This document shows, in pieces, positions 11,378-22,933 of a stretch of 64,000 nucleotides of DNA (position 1 is the stretch's first letter; every line of letters starts with the position of its first letter). The notes under the pieces were generated by a model that was given only the letters and a program-made list of their open reading frames with translations, had not been told where the DNA came from and made no database searches. A program made the translations under genes and the position numbers. The stretch comes from Flabesymbios commensalis. Its lineage: Eukaryota; Annelida; Polychaeta; Terebellida; Flabelligeridae. The stretch spans positions 61,380,670-61,444,669 of the forward strand of contig OZ024903.1 in NCBI GenBank assembly GCA_964017125.1, in the 5' to 3' direction.

Positions 11378-11446
11378 GTGCAAAGTCAAACAGCAGTAAC
11401 TGCTCGCTTGGGAGTAGGCAGTTACTGCTGTTTTTCTTTGCACTGC
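11378..11446. mobile_element. Hairpin MITE, family 6, copy 1
   Basis: GCAAAGTCAAACAGCAGTAA pairs with TTACTGCTGTTTTTCTTTGC. The copy at 27294-27365 has the same GCAAAG end and CAGTA..CTGC arm arrangement, so the two look related. Confidence 0.5.
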
Positions 11447-11587
11447 AGGAGGATCGCAGACACCAAATCACTGTGGACAGCATAGTCTGCTCTAAAAGAT
11501 AACACACACATACTGGCAAATACAAACATACTACTTTGGCTCAGTCTCAAATGCTTTTTGTTCGAAACATCCGCGAAACTGCGCACC

Positions 11588-11630
11588 CCTCTTATTGGTC
11601 GAGATGTGTATCTCGACCAATCAGAGGGAT
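11588..11630. repeat. Short hairpin
   Basis: CCTCTTATTGGTCGAGAT pairs with ATCTCGACCAATCAGAGG around GTGT. The arms contain ATTGG/CCAAT boxes. A single copy in the window. Confidence 0.55.
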
Positions 11631-11857
11631 CCTATGTTCCACATGTTTAACTGACAGAGCGAAGGTTTGTTTGAACGTCTGGTGTGTTTAATTGACGCGT
11701 CAGATCCTGTGTTAGTTTTGCGTGCTTTGGTAAGGCTAAAAATGTGAACGGGATCCTTTCAGATATAGTTCAGTATAATTTGACAAATATTATTTGAACA
11801 CATTTATATGGTTTGAAACACTGCCTAATTTGAATAGAGTGCAATATCCTAGCTAAC

Positions 11858-11912
11858 CCAATGTTGGTTTAGCTTTGGACATTTTCGACACTGGCCCAAC
11901 TTGGTTTAACGT
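11858..11912. mobile_element. Degenerate family 1 palindrome
   Basis: CCCAATGTTGGTTTAGC, a TTTTCGACACTGGCCCAAC centre and TTGGTTTAACG remain from a family 1 MITE. Much eroded. Confidence 0.45.
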
Positions 11913-14747
11913 GCATTAGGCCTACGTTCTGTATACCATGTACCAATGCGCTCCGTTCCTGGCTGTTAGATTTCTGGAATCTATTCGACTGACAAAACCA
12001 CGTTGAAATGAATCAACTCGTTTACATTTATCGCATTTCCTGGCTTTTGTTGCGCAATTTCACGTCATTTTCTCTTTTCGTGCCAATAGAGGGTTTTTCA
12101 TTTCATCTCAAGTCTTGCCTGACATGACAAATATATGCAGCAGACGTCTTTCAATAAAGGGGCAGATAAAATGGCAATTGACACAAATTGAATGGTGAAT
12201 TCGGACAAGGATAATCTGTTCACCGCCGTGATAGTGCTTCTCGCGATCACTTGTAGAGGGCGGTACTGTAATTTACTTGACCTTCTCACTAGAAAGATGT
12301 TCATATCTTGTGATACTCTTCAATTAAAATTTGAATAAATAATTGTTATAAACAAGATATCACAATTTATTCGCTCATAAATCAATATCTGTCTTAAGTT
12401 CGTGGAGTCTGTATACATGAAGATACTGGTCACTTGTGAAATAGTAGACCACAGAGAGGTCAATGGCGGCAATCAGATTATCAGTTAGCACACCTCAATC
12501 AGCCTCAGACATCTGGATCGTGTCGGGCGCAATCCTGCCCTGCCAGGAGAACCCTCTCTCCCAGCCTCAACGAGAGATACATAGAGGTGTGAAATCTCAC
12601 ACCCAAAATTCTTCACGATCGTTTTGGGAAGACGAGCCTTCACCGTCACCTCAATGCAATTGTCCGCTTTGAAATTAATGAACTGTCTTTTTTATCACAG
12701 TACATGATATGAACTTACATATCCAGCATTATTGCTACAAACATAAGGGTTCCTGTGACATCATAAACAACAAAACATATTCCAAATATCACACAGTTTT
12801 TTTTAAAACAATAGTTGCTCTGGTAAATAGACCGCATTCGGCCCAATTACCAGAGCTATTGTTTCCCAAAGAATATGTTAGAGTAACAGGTACCAACACA
12901 AAATTTAGGTGGGAGGCATGTACTGCTACATTATGTAAATCAGTTTCTAGGAATCTGTCTTGCTCGTGTATCCTTCTCTCTCAAGGCCATGACTTGTTTA
13001 CACCTGGTAATTTATCTGCCATAGGAGAAGCTTGACATACAAGGCAGCGGTGCAACATCCTCTCAATGTTGACCAAGGTCTCCAATACTGGCTTAACAAT
13101 TTAAACACTGACTTTAACATCAAACCAACGCTGCGTCACAATCTCTTTTTCTTATACAGTGGTTACAGATTGTCTTTTTACATTTCCTGGCTGCCGGACC
13201 ATTCAGAGGCTACGTAACAACGTGTATTGCTTCAGGATCTTGTACTTGGCCTTCAGCATGCTCTATGTTGATGTATTGAGAGAAGGGCATTCAGTTACCA
13301 TCTGCTGATAAACATCTGTCGATTGAGCTGACTAACAACCCAGTCCAAGTCTTAGCTTGGTATTATTTTGTTTTCAGTTAAATATTGTATCTTCAAAAAA
13401 TATACAGCAAACAACATAATGCAAGGTAAATCCGTAAATGTGGGCAAAATAGCTTACTTGGGCTTACATAGTTCCCGTCTTAACCTGTTAACTGTAGCCT
13501 CAACAGAGCGACGAATCCCAGATTTCAGCAAGGTAACCCTTGTCCTGGTCAATTATCAGCTAGTATTAATCAGTCAGTTACAACAAGGAGGTTATATGGA
13601 TAACCTCCTTGGTTACAATAATATTGAATGAAGTGTCTGGCTACTAATGGATGAAAAATGTGAAATAGACATAAACCATATTTAATTATTTTATTACACA
13701 ACTTCAAGTGGGTAAAACAATAAATGATATTACTCAGCGTTTCGTGACGTATGAGTTCATGTGATACGAAAACATTTTGAGCTACAAAAGCCGCAGACGT
13801 AACACCAAAACATATTTTTCTCAACGTCACCGACCCGGAGATGGGATGAAAGGAGCTTGGCCACATTCTTCTTACGTGAGGTTCTACAACACTAGTCAAA
13901 GCTAAACAGGCATCCCACTATCACTTGCATGAGATCTGTCTGAATCCCACCTATACTAATATAACGCAATTTCCAGCTTCAAATGACGAAAACTATTACT
14001 ATTTATGAAAAATAGTCATGTCTAAAATTAAATTAGTGGATCAACAAAGCGTCTATTAAAAACAATTATATCAAAATTAGGTGATATTTTTATTGATCTA
14101 AAACATCCTTAGCCCCGTATATATCCGGGCATAGCAGGACAAGGGTTAAGTGATATGATGTGATATAAATCTGAGACTGCCCAGTGATATACAATTTGTG
14201 AATAGAGAATTTCGTGTGAAGATGAGCAGCTGGGGGAATTAGCCAGCAGGTATGCTGTGCAGAGAATCAGGATCGGCCGGCTAAGAAAATTAAATTAGTT
14301 ATTTAATTGGTTGGCATCCAGGACATCCTGATTGCGGTCCGGCGTGAGCTCTCCGCAATTTACACTTTTTCTACCCTTTTTTCTTCTCCTCTGCAACACA
14401 GTAAATTGTGATCGTGCACGCTACATTCGCTTATTTCTCCATTTCCTCTCGGTTTTGTCGGCTCATTCTGCACATGTGACGACTGCACGGAATGCTTACG
14501 CTCATGCAATGAAAGCATAAAATAATGTCGCGTCATCGTAGTCAGGCCATGATGTTTTCAGCGCAGCCATATACAGATACTACTAAATATCCTAATTAAG
14601 CCTAGTACGTTGGTGTGTGTTAATTGATTGCGTATGGTCCATATAATAGACAAGAACACGCCACAGATATGTGTCAGTTTGTCTCATTTAACAAGTTTAA
14701 ACTCGCTAAGCCTTTCCGGGTGATATTTGTGTCGGGAGCACATACCT
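11913..14747. other. Unassigned DNA with small hairpins
   Basis: No gene recognised. Hairpins occur at 12811-12862 (AACAATAG..GCTCTGGTAA against TTACCAGAGCTATTGTT) and 13580-13615 (CAAGGAGGTTAT against ATAACCTCCTTG). Both are single copies here and could be remnants of hairpin MITEs. The frames at 12463-12672, 12709-13035 and 13570-13899 show no conserved domain. Confidence 0.5.
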
Positions 14748-14748
14748 T

Positions 14749-14995
14749 AACCCTTTAACCGCCAAATTATTCAATCTGAATTTTCACCCACTTTAAGTTG
14801 TGTCTCGCTGACGCGATCCACTACTTCAAGTGGGTGCAAATTATTCAGATTTGACAAAATGGAGGTCAACCATTTTCAAATATTGCTGATTAATGCTACA
14901 TTTTATCTTTTTTATGTTTAAAAGGTGGTACTTAATGTGCTAATAAAAAATGAAATCCCGAATATATGCGACACCGGTGGTTAAAGGGTTAATGT
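14749..14995 (+). mobile_element. TTAA-flanked MITE, family 3, complete
   Basis: It starts TTAACCCTTTAACCGCC and ends GGTGGTTAAAGGGTTAA, giving CCCTTTAA termini and TTAA on both sides. A hairpin near the left end pairs CACCCACTTTAAGTTGTG-like sequence with TACTTCAAGTGGGTG around a GCTGACGCGA loop region. A second full copy in reverse orientation is at 39191-39437 and a fragment near 44.4 kb. The interior is unrelated to family 2, but the ends match. Confidence 0.8.
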
Positions 14996-15233
14996 GCAGT
15001 GTGACATGCCAGTAAATGTAAAGCTTGTGACTGTGATTGAAAACAATCAAAGCCATGACGTCAGCTGATATCGGGACAAAACTCTAGCTCAATTTTGTTC
15101 CGATGTCTTGTGCTTGCTGGACATTGTTTTCTTGACCTTTCAGTTCACACGATTCTTTAGCTCATTTCAAATACGTTTTAACACTACATATTTACTAAAA
15201 ATAAACAAATATTAGCGAGTCTCTTGGTGTTAA

Positions 15234-15549
15234 GGGCGGGGGCCCTAGGGTAGTGGTTAGCACCGCTGCCTTTCACGCCAGTTTCCGGGGTTCGGTTCCC
15301 GGTCTCGGCGGTTTGAAAGAAACAAAATTGTTTCTTCCCCATCCACGTGTGAAAGTTAGTATTGTGGGGAGCCTCCGTGACCGAGAGGTAGCGTGCTCGG
15401 CCTCAGACCGCCAGGGCTCGAATTTCGAATCCTGTGTCTGGAGGACAGTGTCATCTCAATCATCTCACCATCCTCAGGAGGTTCTCCTGGCCCAGTTTAG
15501 CCTATATGTGCACGAAGGTGGCCTAAAACCCGATTCATTTCATTTCATT
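15234..15549 (+). mobile_element. Dimeric tRNA-derived SINE, copy 1
   Basis: About 316 bp flanked by a perfect 12-bp target-site duplication, TCTTGGTGTTAA (15222-15233 and 15550-15561). The first tRNA-like head has an A-box TAGTGGTTAGCAC (15251-15263) and a B-box GGTTCGGTTCC (15289-15299). A second tRNA-like head follows, with GACCGAGAGGTAGCGTGC (about 15379-15396) and a B-box-like GGCTCGAATTTCGAATCC (15415-15432). The body contains CCTCAGGAGGTTCTCCTGG and the tail ends in TTTCA repeats. RNA polymerase III transcription from the first head is the expected mode. The spurious frame 15253-15561 lies within it. Confidence 0.88.
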
Positions 15550-15561
15550 TCTTGGTGTTAA

Positions 15562-15869
15562 ATTTATACCAGATCTAGTTTTTAAACGTGAAAATTATTT
15601 TCCATCATTTGAAGCTGGGGATTTCGTCCAAGAAGGGCGAATGGGATCCCATATAGTATTATGTAGTTTGAAACGTCGCAACTACAATACATACGTGGTA
15701 TAGAGACACTGTGATCTAGGCATTTACTCAAAACTTTGCCCAGCAGTGTCTAGCTAGACACTGGAAGCTGTAGCAGTTTCACAGTGGATTATTCTACAGG
15801 GCCTAGATATACATACCCAGAAGAATTGTGGATTGTGGCGGCTATATTGTCGAATCAGCGATGTTGTTA
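15562..15869. other. Unassigned DNA with a small hairpin
   Basis: CAGTGTCTAGCTAGACACTG (15745-15764) is a perfect 20-base palindrome. Nothing else recognised. Confidence 0.5.
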
Positions 15870-15967
15870 CCCGATAAACACGAGACGCTGGCCGGATGTT
15901 GGGGTAATGTTGGGCCATCGTCGACGCCACCATTACCCCACCATCTGGTCAACGTCTTTTTTGCTGG
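15870..15967. mobile_element. Palindromic MITE, family 1b
   Basis: The left end CCCGATAAACACGAGACG resembles the family terminus CCCAGCAAACACGAGACG. The arms GGGGTAATGTTGGGCC and the diverged CCATTACCCC flank ATCGTCGACG. The right end finishes TTTGCTGG. Confidence 0.65.
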
Positions 15968-16001
15968 AATAGTGCTCTCTAGCATTGATATCCTCACCGC
16001 G

Positions 16002-17355
16002 CCCATTGAGGTAGCTATAACTCGACCAATTAATCGCCTGAGATCTGGATTGATGTTTTCAAGGTATATGATCACCTGTTCAGGCAGAATACAACATTAT
16101 CAACTCGGTTAAAGTAAGTTGTGTATATTTCTCAATTTTGAAAAGTTTTTATTTATCTAAAGACCATTTCAGCAGTTTTGTATGACTTTGGGCCTTACTT
16201 ATATCTCTCAGTGTGATTCTGACTGCGTAATCTAATGTTATACTAGCGATTCAGACCCATTATGATGGTATGAATTGTGCAAGAGCGAGACGTGTACCCT
16301 TCTGTCCCAACATTAAACCAGCACCGGAGAAGAACGTTCGGTATCCACTAGCTCGTAGAGATGGTTAGATTGCAGCATGACAGGACCTCAAGGACAATAC
16401 TATACACTTACAGGGCTACTGTGATTGACGGCCAATATTTCTGGAGAGGATCCTGCATCCGCCAATTAGCAGGAGACTAAAAATCCTAGATCAACTTGAC
16501 ATTTGAGAGAAATACGCCGAAGCCATACAGTGAGTTTCTGACATGATGGGCATGTCGTGTATGCAAAAATTCACGTGGATGCCTTTATCATGTCTGAGCA
16601 TATGTAGACCAACCCCAGATGAATACACTTAAAAGCTAGGTTTACTGTTAGTTCCAAATAGAAGAACAGGTTCCCCTCCCCATTGAGGTAGCTATAACTC
16701 GACCAATTAATCGCCTGAGATCTGGATTGATGTTTTCAAGGTATATGATCACCTGTTCAGGCAGAATACAACATTATCAACTCGGTTAAAGTAAGTTGTG
16801 TATATTTCTCAATTTTGAAAAGTTTTTATTTATCTAAAGACCATTTCAGCAGTTTTGTATGACTTTGGGCCTTACTTATATCTCTCAGTGTGATTCTGAC
16901 TGCGTAATCTAATGTTATACTAGCGATTCAGACCCATTATGATGATATGAATTGTGCAAGAGCGAGACGTGTACCCTTCTGTCCCAACATTAAACCAGCA
17001 CCGGAGAAGAACGTTCGGTATCCACTAGCTCGTAGAGATGGTTAGATTGCAGCATGACAGGACCTCAAGGACAATACTATACACTTACAGGGCTACTGTG
17101 ATTGACGGCCAATATTTCTGGAGAGGATCCTGCATCCGCCAATTAGCAGGAGACTAAAAATCCTAGATCAACTTGACATTTGAGAGAAATACGCCGAAGC
17201 CATACAGTGAGTTTCTGACATGATGGGCATGTCGTGTATGCAAAAATTCACGTGGATGCCTTTATCATGTCTGAGCATATGTAGACCAACCCCAGATGAA
17301 TACACTTAAAAGCTAGGTTTACTGTTAGTTCCAAATAGAAGAACAGGTTCCCCTC
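16002..17355. repeat. 677-bp unit in perfect-register tandem duplication
   Basis: 16002-16678 and 16679-17355 are direct repeats with a period of exactly 677. I see one clear substitution between them (GATGGTATG versus GATGATATG), so the duplication is very recent or recently converted. Each unit carries a TTAAAGTAAGTTGTG stretch and a stray CCCAACATTAAACCAGCAC piece of a family 1 MITE, but no ORF of note. The second copy runs straight into the CACT microsatellite. Confidence 0.92.
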
Positions 17356-17365
17356 ACTCCCTGAT

Positions 17366-17615
17366 CACTCACTCACTCACTCACTCACTCACTCACTCAC
17401 TCACTCACTCACTCACTCACTCACTCACTCACTCACTCACTCACTCACTCACTCACTCACTCACTCACTCACTCACTCACTCACTCACTCACTCACTCAC
17501 TCACTCACTCACTCACTCACTCACTCACTCACTCACTCACTCATTCACTCACTCACTCACTCACTCACTCACTCACTCACTCACTCACTCACTCACTCAC
17601 TCACTCACTCACTCA
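17366..17615. repeat. CACT tetranucleotide microsatellite, about 250 bp
   Basis: About 62 uninterrupted CACT units apart from one CATT unit near 17543 and the last unit. It abuts the 677-bp duplication. At this length it should be highly length-variable. Confidence 0.95.
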
Positions 17616-17823
17616 TTAAAATGCGATCTGTTTTGGACATGATAACCGGCTATAGCGAAAAATCAGGTCAAAAAATTAACCTATCTAGCGAAAAAAATGA
17701 AACAATGAATAAATTGTTATGCGCTGCGTGCTATCTTGATCGATAAGGCCCGGAGAAAATGTGTTGGCCTTTCCTAGAGCCAATATGAGTTGCCATTACA
17801 TTGCCAACCAATATGCTGATTGT
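17616..17823. other. Unassigned DNA
   Basis: Short stretch between the microsatellite and the next MITE; nothing recognised. Confidence 0.5.
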
Positions 17824-17889
17824 CCCAGCCAACACGAGAAACTGGCCCAACCTTAACCCAGCATCGGGTCGAAGCCTGGTATTTGCTGG
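17824..17889. mobile_element. Shortened family 1b MITE
   Basis: CCCAGCCAACACGAGAAAC at the left end and GGTATTTGCTGG at the right end are recognisable family termini, but most of one arm is missing. Confidence 0.6.
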
Positions 17890-18876
17890 TATTGCGTGGC
17901 AGAGACCTTCCGCTTGTCAATATTACCGTAGTGTCTACAGTTCTGGATATTGTCTGTGTCATTTTTGGACAGTTTAAACCTCTCGTGTATTTACAATATA
18001 GACGGGATACTAAGAGATTTTGATGATAACATGCATGGGAGTAAAAAAATAAAATGATGTTTATAAGTTTATATGACGAGCCAGGAAGCAATGTATTCAC
18101 GGCAGGTTACATCTCCACCATAGAAATCGGAGTTGGCACCCGAAAAAATTCATTTTACAAAGCAAAATATGATGGAGAACAACATTCGTAGACGGGAGAT
18201 GGTTAATAGCTGAGCTTTGTTTAAAGAAGGCTAACACCAACTGCAAATACACCACCTCAGCTCACCAAAAACTATGCCTGACTCGTTAACAAATGATCAT
18301 TTGACTTAAAACTACAGCATATGCATCTATTAAACTAACATTTTGGGTCAATGTGTGGTTTAGAGATAAATATATTCTACTCCCAGTGAAGTCAATTGAA
18401 ATGTGTTTATTGGCTTTGTAAAGTGTGTAGAATTAAATGCACAATTGAATTTTTATTATGATGTTATACTTTTCATAATATTAAGATATAACTGGAGTTT
18501 TGGTTTAGATTGTCGTGGCGATTTTAAGGAGACCACTAAGATATAGTGTACAGAGTATTCTAGAGCGTTTAAGACCCGTATAGCTATTAATATAATGTCG
18601 GATTGAGGAGCAATTGCGTGTACTTAAACCCGTGGTCCACTTCTGCCACTACTAAAGCTGCTTATCCAGCTGGTGATCGGAGTGATTTTTCGAGGTATCG
18701 TCATATATATTTGTGTGTAAGAACAGTTTCTATAGAGCGATTTTCAGCGTGAGACCTATGAAATGTATGATGCGATAGCCTATTGTTTTCAGTGGGTCGT
18801 CAAAGTATGTTTCTTCGTGGACTGGTAATTCTGATTGGACCCGATAAGCCATCAGGACACTGCTGCTGTACAGGAT
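17890..18876. other. Unassigned AT-rich DNA
   Basis: No conserved coding frame, RNA gene or repeat family seen. Confidence 0.5.
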
Positions 18877-19602
18877 ATACCTGAACTAATGTCGTACAGG
18901 ATACACCTAAAGTAATGTCGTACAGAATATACCTAAACTAATGTCGTACAGGATATGCCTAGAAACTAATGTCGTACAAAGTATGCCTAAACTGATGTCG
19001 TGCAGGTTTTGCCTACACTAATGTCGGACAGGATATGCCTAAGCTAATGTCGTACAGGATATGCCTAAACTAATGTCGTACAGGATATGCCTAAACTAAT
19101 GTCGTACAGGTTTTGCCTAAACTGATGTCGGATAGGATATGCCTAAGCTAATGTCGTACAGGATATGCCTAAACTATTGTCGTACAAGGTATGCCTAAGC
19201 TAATGTCGTACAGGTTTTGCCTAAGCTAATGTCGTACAGGATATGCCTAAGCTAATGTCGTACAGGATATGCCTAAACTAATGTCGTACAGGATATGCCT
19301 AAACTAATGTCGTACAAGGTATGCCTAAACTAATGTCGTACAGGTTTTGCCTAAACTAATGTCGGACAGGATATGCTTAACCTAATGTCGTATAGGATAT
19401 GCCTAAGCTAATGTCGTACAGGATATGCCTAAACTAATGTCGTACAAGGTATGCCTAAACTAATGTCGTACAGGTTTTGCCTAAACTAATGTCGGACAGG
19501 ATATGCTTAACCTAATGTCGTACAGGATATGCCTAAGCTAATGTCGTACAGGATATGCCTAAACTAATGTCGTACAAGGTATGCCTAAACTAATGTCGTA
19601 CA
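18877..19602. repeat. 26-bp minisatellite, about 28 units
   Basis: Unit approximately CTAATGTCGTACAGGATATG then CCTAAA. Variants at a few positions recur in blocks (GGTTTTGCC, AAGGTATGCC, GTCGGACAGG), and the same variant order repeats around 19310-19460 and 19430-19600. This points to block duplications inside the array. Confidence 0.93.
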
Positions 19603-21002
19603 AGTTACTGTTGCGGTGACTTGATGCTTTCAGAGTGCTGTCAACCATTCACCATTCACTGATGGCGAGTGATGCAGTGCTCTCCCCAGACACCTGGAAA
19701 TACTGACTTTACCTTCACAGTCATACAATTCAAACGCTAATGTAGTCCGCATACTGATTGTTCAACAGGGAAAGCGAGGACTCAATCATGCAAGCTAATA
19801 TCCCTATGTCTGTTTCCTGACATCACCTGTATACATTGTCATCATTCATGATCATTTTGTACTTATTAGAGCATATACATGATAAAGGACCGCAGTAACA
19901 GTTGGGTTGCAGACATTTTTAAATGAAAATGAGGTTCATGATTGAACGATTTTTTTTCTTAATATTTTTAAGCAAACCTTGCAGTTTTCTAAATAGCAAC
20001 ACATATTTAAACTCACACTTGTTTATAGAGTCTACTTTACATAGCCATTACATACCACTCTACCAGTGGGAATTGGTTGATGACATAATTCTATTGGTTT
20101 GATGACATATTCACCATAAGTATAATCAACCATATTTTCAACTGATCATTATTTAAGTTGGTGCATATATGTACAGCCATGTTTGGTAATTTTTGGCAAC
20201 TTTTGCGAAGAAACATTTTCTAATTCATGTTTTGCTTTTTAAAATCGCCGGTGCGGCCCTTTTGATGCCATAGAACGTATATGTGATATTTACATATCTC
20301 GAAAACAATATACATGTAAATAGCTGTGCCATGGATATAAAACAAAATTTAATGTCTGACGACTGGTGACCATTTTACTCGGTTTTTTTCCCTCATAATA
20401 ATATTATCTTGGAATTTGGCAATATTAGCTAGATCAGTACTCTAAAATAAAATAGACAAAAGACAAATTTGTTGTAATTTAAAAACGTGATTTTTTCTTA
20501 ATTTCTCGACGATGTCATGAGGGGGCCTACCAATACCAATTAGCATGTTTTAAAAGAGTAAGTGCTGGGACATTGTCCATTGAGAGGTGAACATTGTGTT
20601 ACACCTGTTCCAGGTGCAGGATGGGTTTTTTTTTAAGGTCGATTGGTTTGTCGTTGTTTATTTGCCATCATCGCCTCCTGTTCACAGAAAAACACAGTGC
20701 CAGCATACATGATTACTGCAACACCGGCAGAACATGTGAAAATGTGCCTAGCACCAGACGATGGCTGAATACAGAAAGCGTCGGCTCAGCTTGAACTATG
20801 TGATGCCAGAAGGGTTTTACCTCTTGTAGCCTGGTGCATTGGTCAATATATAGAATTACGGAATCAATGGGCATGTATACCTCCCGATGAAAATTAGGTA
20901 TTTCAACTAAGGCGGCATTTGAGTGTCACAGAAAAATTAGGAAACTGTATTACTTTGGCCTGACGTTGACGGCAGGTGCGGTAGTTGCGTTGACGGCAGT
21001 TA
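19603..21002. other. Unassigned AT-rich DNA
   Basis: No gene recognised. The short frame at 20594-20794 shows no known motif. A TGATGACATAATTCTATTGG..TGATGACATATTC pair near 20080-20115 is the only local repetition noticed. Confidence 0.5.
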
Positions 21003-21118
21003 TACCCAGCAGATGCGAGACGTTGACCCAATGCCGGGTTAATGCTGGGCCGACGTCGCAGACGGCGGGCCAGCATTAAACCAAAATTGTGTCAACGTCT
21101 CATGTCCGCAGGGATAGC
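21003..21118. mobile_element. Palindromic MITE, family 1b, complete
   Basis: CCCAGCAGATGCGAGACGTT at the left and AACGTCTCATGTCCGCAGGG at the right are the ends. The arms GGGTTAATGCTGGGCC and GGGCCAGCATTAAACC surround GACGTCGCAGACG. About 116 bp, fully palindromic in plan. Confidence 0.75.
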
Positions 21119-22004
21119 CACGATTCGTTTTTGATGAGAGAAGCAGTAGCAATGCCATCCAACGCGATGTGTGGATCCTACGCTGCTTAACTGCCGGCCC
21201 ATTTTTTACGATGATGGACCAACAGTGAAGCACACATAGGACCGGGGTTTTGTATTAAGCGGGATTTGGTGCAGCTGACGGCTCATCGCTGGCTCATTGA
21301 TCACTATGATATATTCTGACACGCCAATCTGTGTGTGGCCCTCTCCAATCTGCAGTCCAGCTGACTGCCGCCGCTTTCTGCGTTCCCCAGGTGACTTGTC
21401 CAGGCGTCTATCCGCTATCAGTTTTCTACTTGCCTTCCCTTTTTATCTGCCTGATAGTTATCTCCTAAAGCAATCAATACTTCCATGTTACACAATACAT
21501 CTCATCATATTAATTATTATTGCGTGGTATTTGTTGACTTTTTGAATAGCTACAGCAAGAGGATATATACAGAAGAACTGAAACCTACATATATAATTAT
21601 TTGTTCATGCGAAACGGACTTAAAGTTAGAGTTTGTCTTTTTGTTTATAAATATCTGAAACAGAAAACAGAGTGGATTATGATTATGTCTTACCTGAATA
21701 AGTCTTCTCATGTTCACTTTTCATCAGCAAGCTCTTCCGCGCGCAGAGTTCCTTGAACTTGCCAATTGAAAGCTGTATTACGTTACAAGAAACTTGAGTG
21801 ATCAGTTTTTACACATCCTTGCATGGCCGTAACTCGCACCAAGGAAGGCATCTTTCAGGCGAACTAAATACATGTACTGTTATTGAGCCATGTGATATTT
21901 TTTTCCCTTTCACATGTTTTGGATGTATTAAATTCTTACTAATGGGATGGGCTTTTTCTTCAGATCCTCTCGTGTTCTTTCCTTGAAGGGAGCCCAGGAA
22001 CCAT

Positions 22005-22107
22005 GACAATCTTGTTTTTATGTTGGTCGAGCGTCGAAGACGGTTGGCCAACATTAAAACAACACTGGGTCGGTCATTCGATGCATCTTGTTTGCTGGTA
22101 GACTCGT
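22005..22107. mobile_element. Palindromic MITE, family 1b, left end eroded
   Basis: TATGTTGGTCGAGCGTCGAA is followed by the mirrored GGCCAACATTAAAACAACAC and the right end CATCTTGTTTGCTGG. The left terminus is not recognisable. Confidence 0.6.
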
Positions 22108-22211
22108 CAATGCAGGTGATTGTTATAATACTCCCGATAACAATATTTCGTCATTGTTATGTCCTTTTTTTCGGGGAACAGTACATTATACTAGTATTAG
22201 ACGTGCATGTA

Positions 22212-22323
22212 TTCCCAGCAAACACAAAACATTTGTATAACATTTATACAATGTTGGACCAGCGTCGAAGACTTTGTGCCGACGTTGTATAAATGTTATG
22301 CAAATGCTTCGTGTTTGATGGGT
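22212..22323. mobile_element. Palindromic MITE, family 1a, complete
   Basis: CCCAGCAAACACAAAACATT opens the element and GCTTCGTGTTTGATGGG closes it. The arms TTGTATAACATTTATACAAT and GTTGTATAAATGTTATGCAA surround CGTCGAAGAC. Subfamily a is defined by this TATAACATTTATAC arm; other copies lie at 27.6, 28.2, 29.0, 33.5, 45.1 and 60.1 kb. Confidence 0.85.
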
Positions 22324-22603
22324 TGTCACGAGATATTATCTCAAGAAGTATAACGTGTAAAATAGGGTGCTATTACAGTACCTTTTATCTGTTTATGACA
22401 GTGATGTGATTAAATTGCATCCACATACGTCAGCATGAATTAAAAAGGCGTAGCAAGTTTAAAGGCATCAGGGACAATTTATATAAATACATCCGAACTG
22501 TAACATAATTATGTCCGATCGCTGTATATGCATGCGATATATAAAAATACATTTGTGTGATTTGGGTAGACCTACACCTTTTATTTCAATTTGGACCAAT
22601 GAT

Positions 22604-22921
22604 GAAATAAAATGAAATGAATCGGGCTTTAGGCCACCTTTGTGCACATATAGGCTAAACTGGGCCAGGAGAACTTCCTGAGGATGGTGAGATGATTGAG
22701 ATGACACTGTCCTCCAGACACAGGATTCGAAATTCGAGCCCTGGCGGTCTGAGGCCGAGCACGCTACCTCTCGGTGACGGAGGCTCCCCACAATACTAAC
22801 TTTCACACGTGGATGGGGAAGAAACAATTTTGTTTCTTTCAAACCGCCGAGACCGGGAACCGAACCCCGGACTCTGGCGTGAAAGGCAGCGGTGCTAACC
22901 ACTACCCTAGGGCACCCGCCC
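22604..22921 (-). mobile_element. Dimeric tRNA-derived SINE, copy 2
   Basis: Reverse-orientation copy flanked by a perfect 12-bp duplication, TGGACCAATGAT (22592-22603 and 22922-22933). On the minus strand it starts with a GGGCGGGTGCCCTAGGGTAG-like leader, then the A-box TAGTGGTTAGCAC and B-box GGTTCGGTTCC, the second tRNA-like head, and a TTTCATTTTATTTC tail. It is nearly identical to copy 1 over the whole length. The 153-codon frame on this strand is the SINE read as protein and has no meaning. Confidence 0.88.
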
Positions 22922-22933
22922 TGGACCAATGAT

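Noticed and set aside
22468-22929. 153-codon minus-strand frame, with similar ones at 15253-15561 and 39690-40126
   Set aside because: All are SINE sequence translated; the shared protein words come from SINE identity, not from a gene family.
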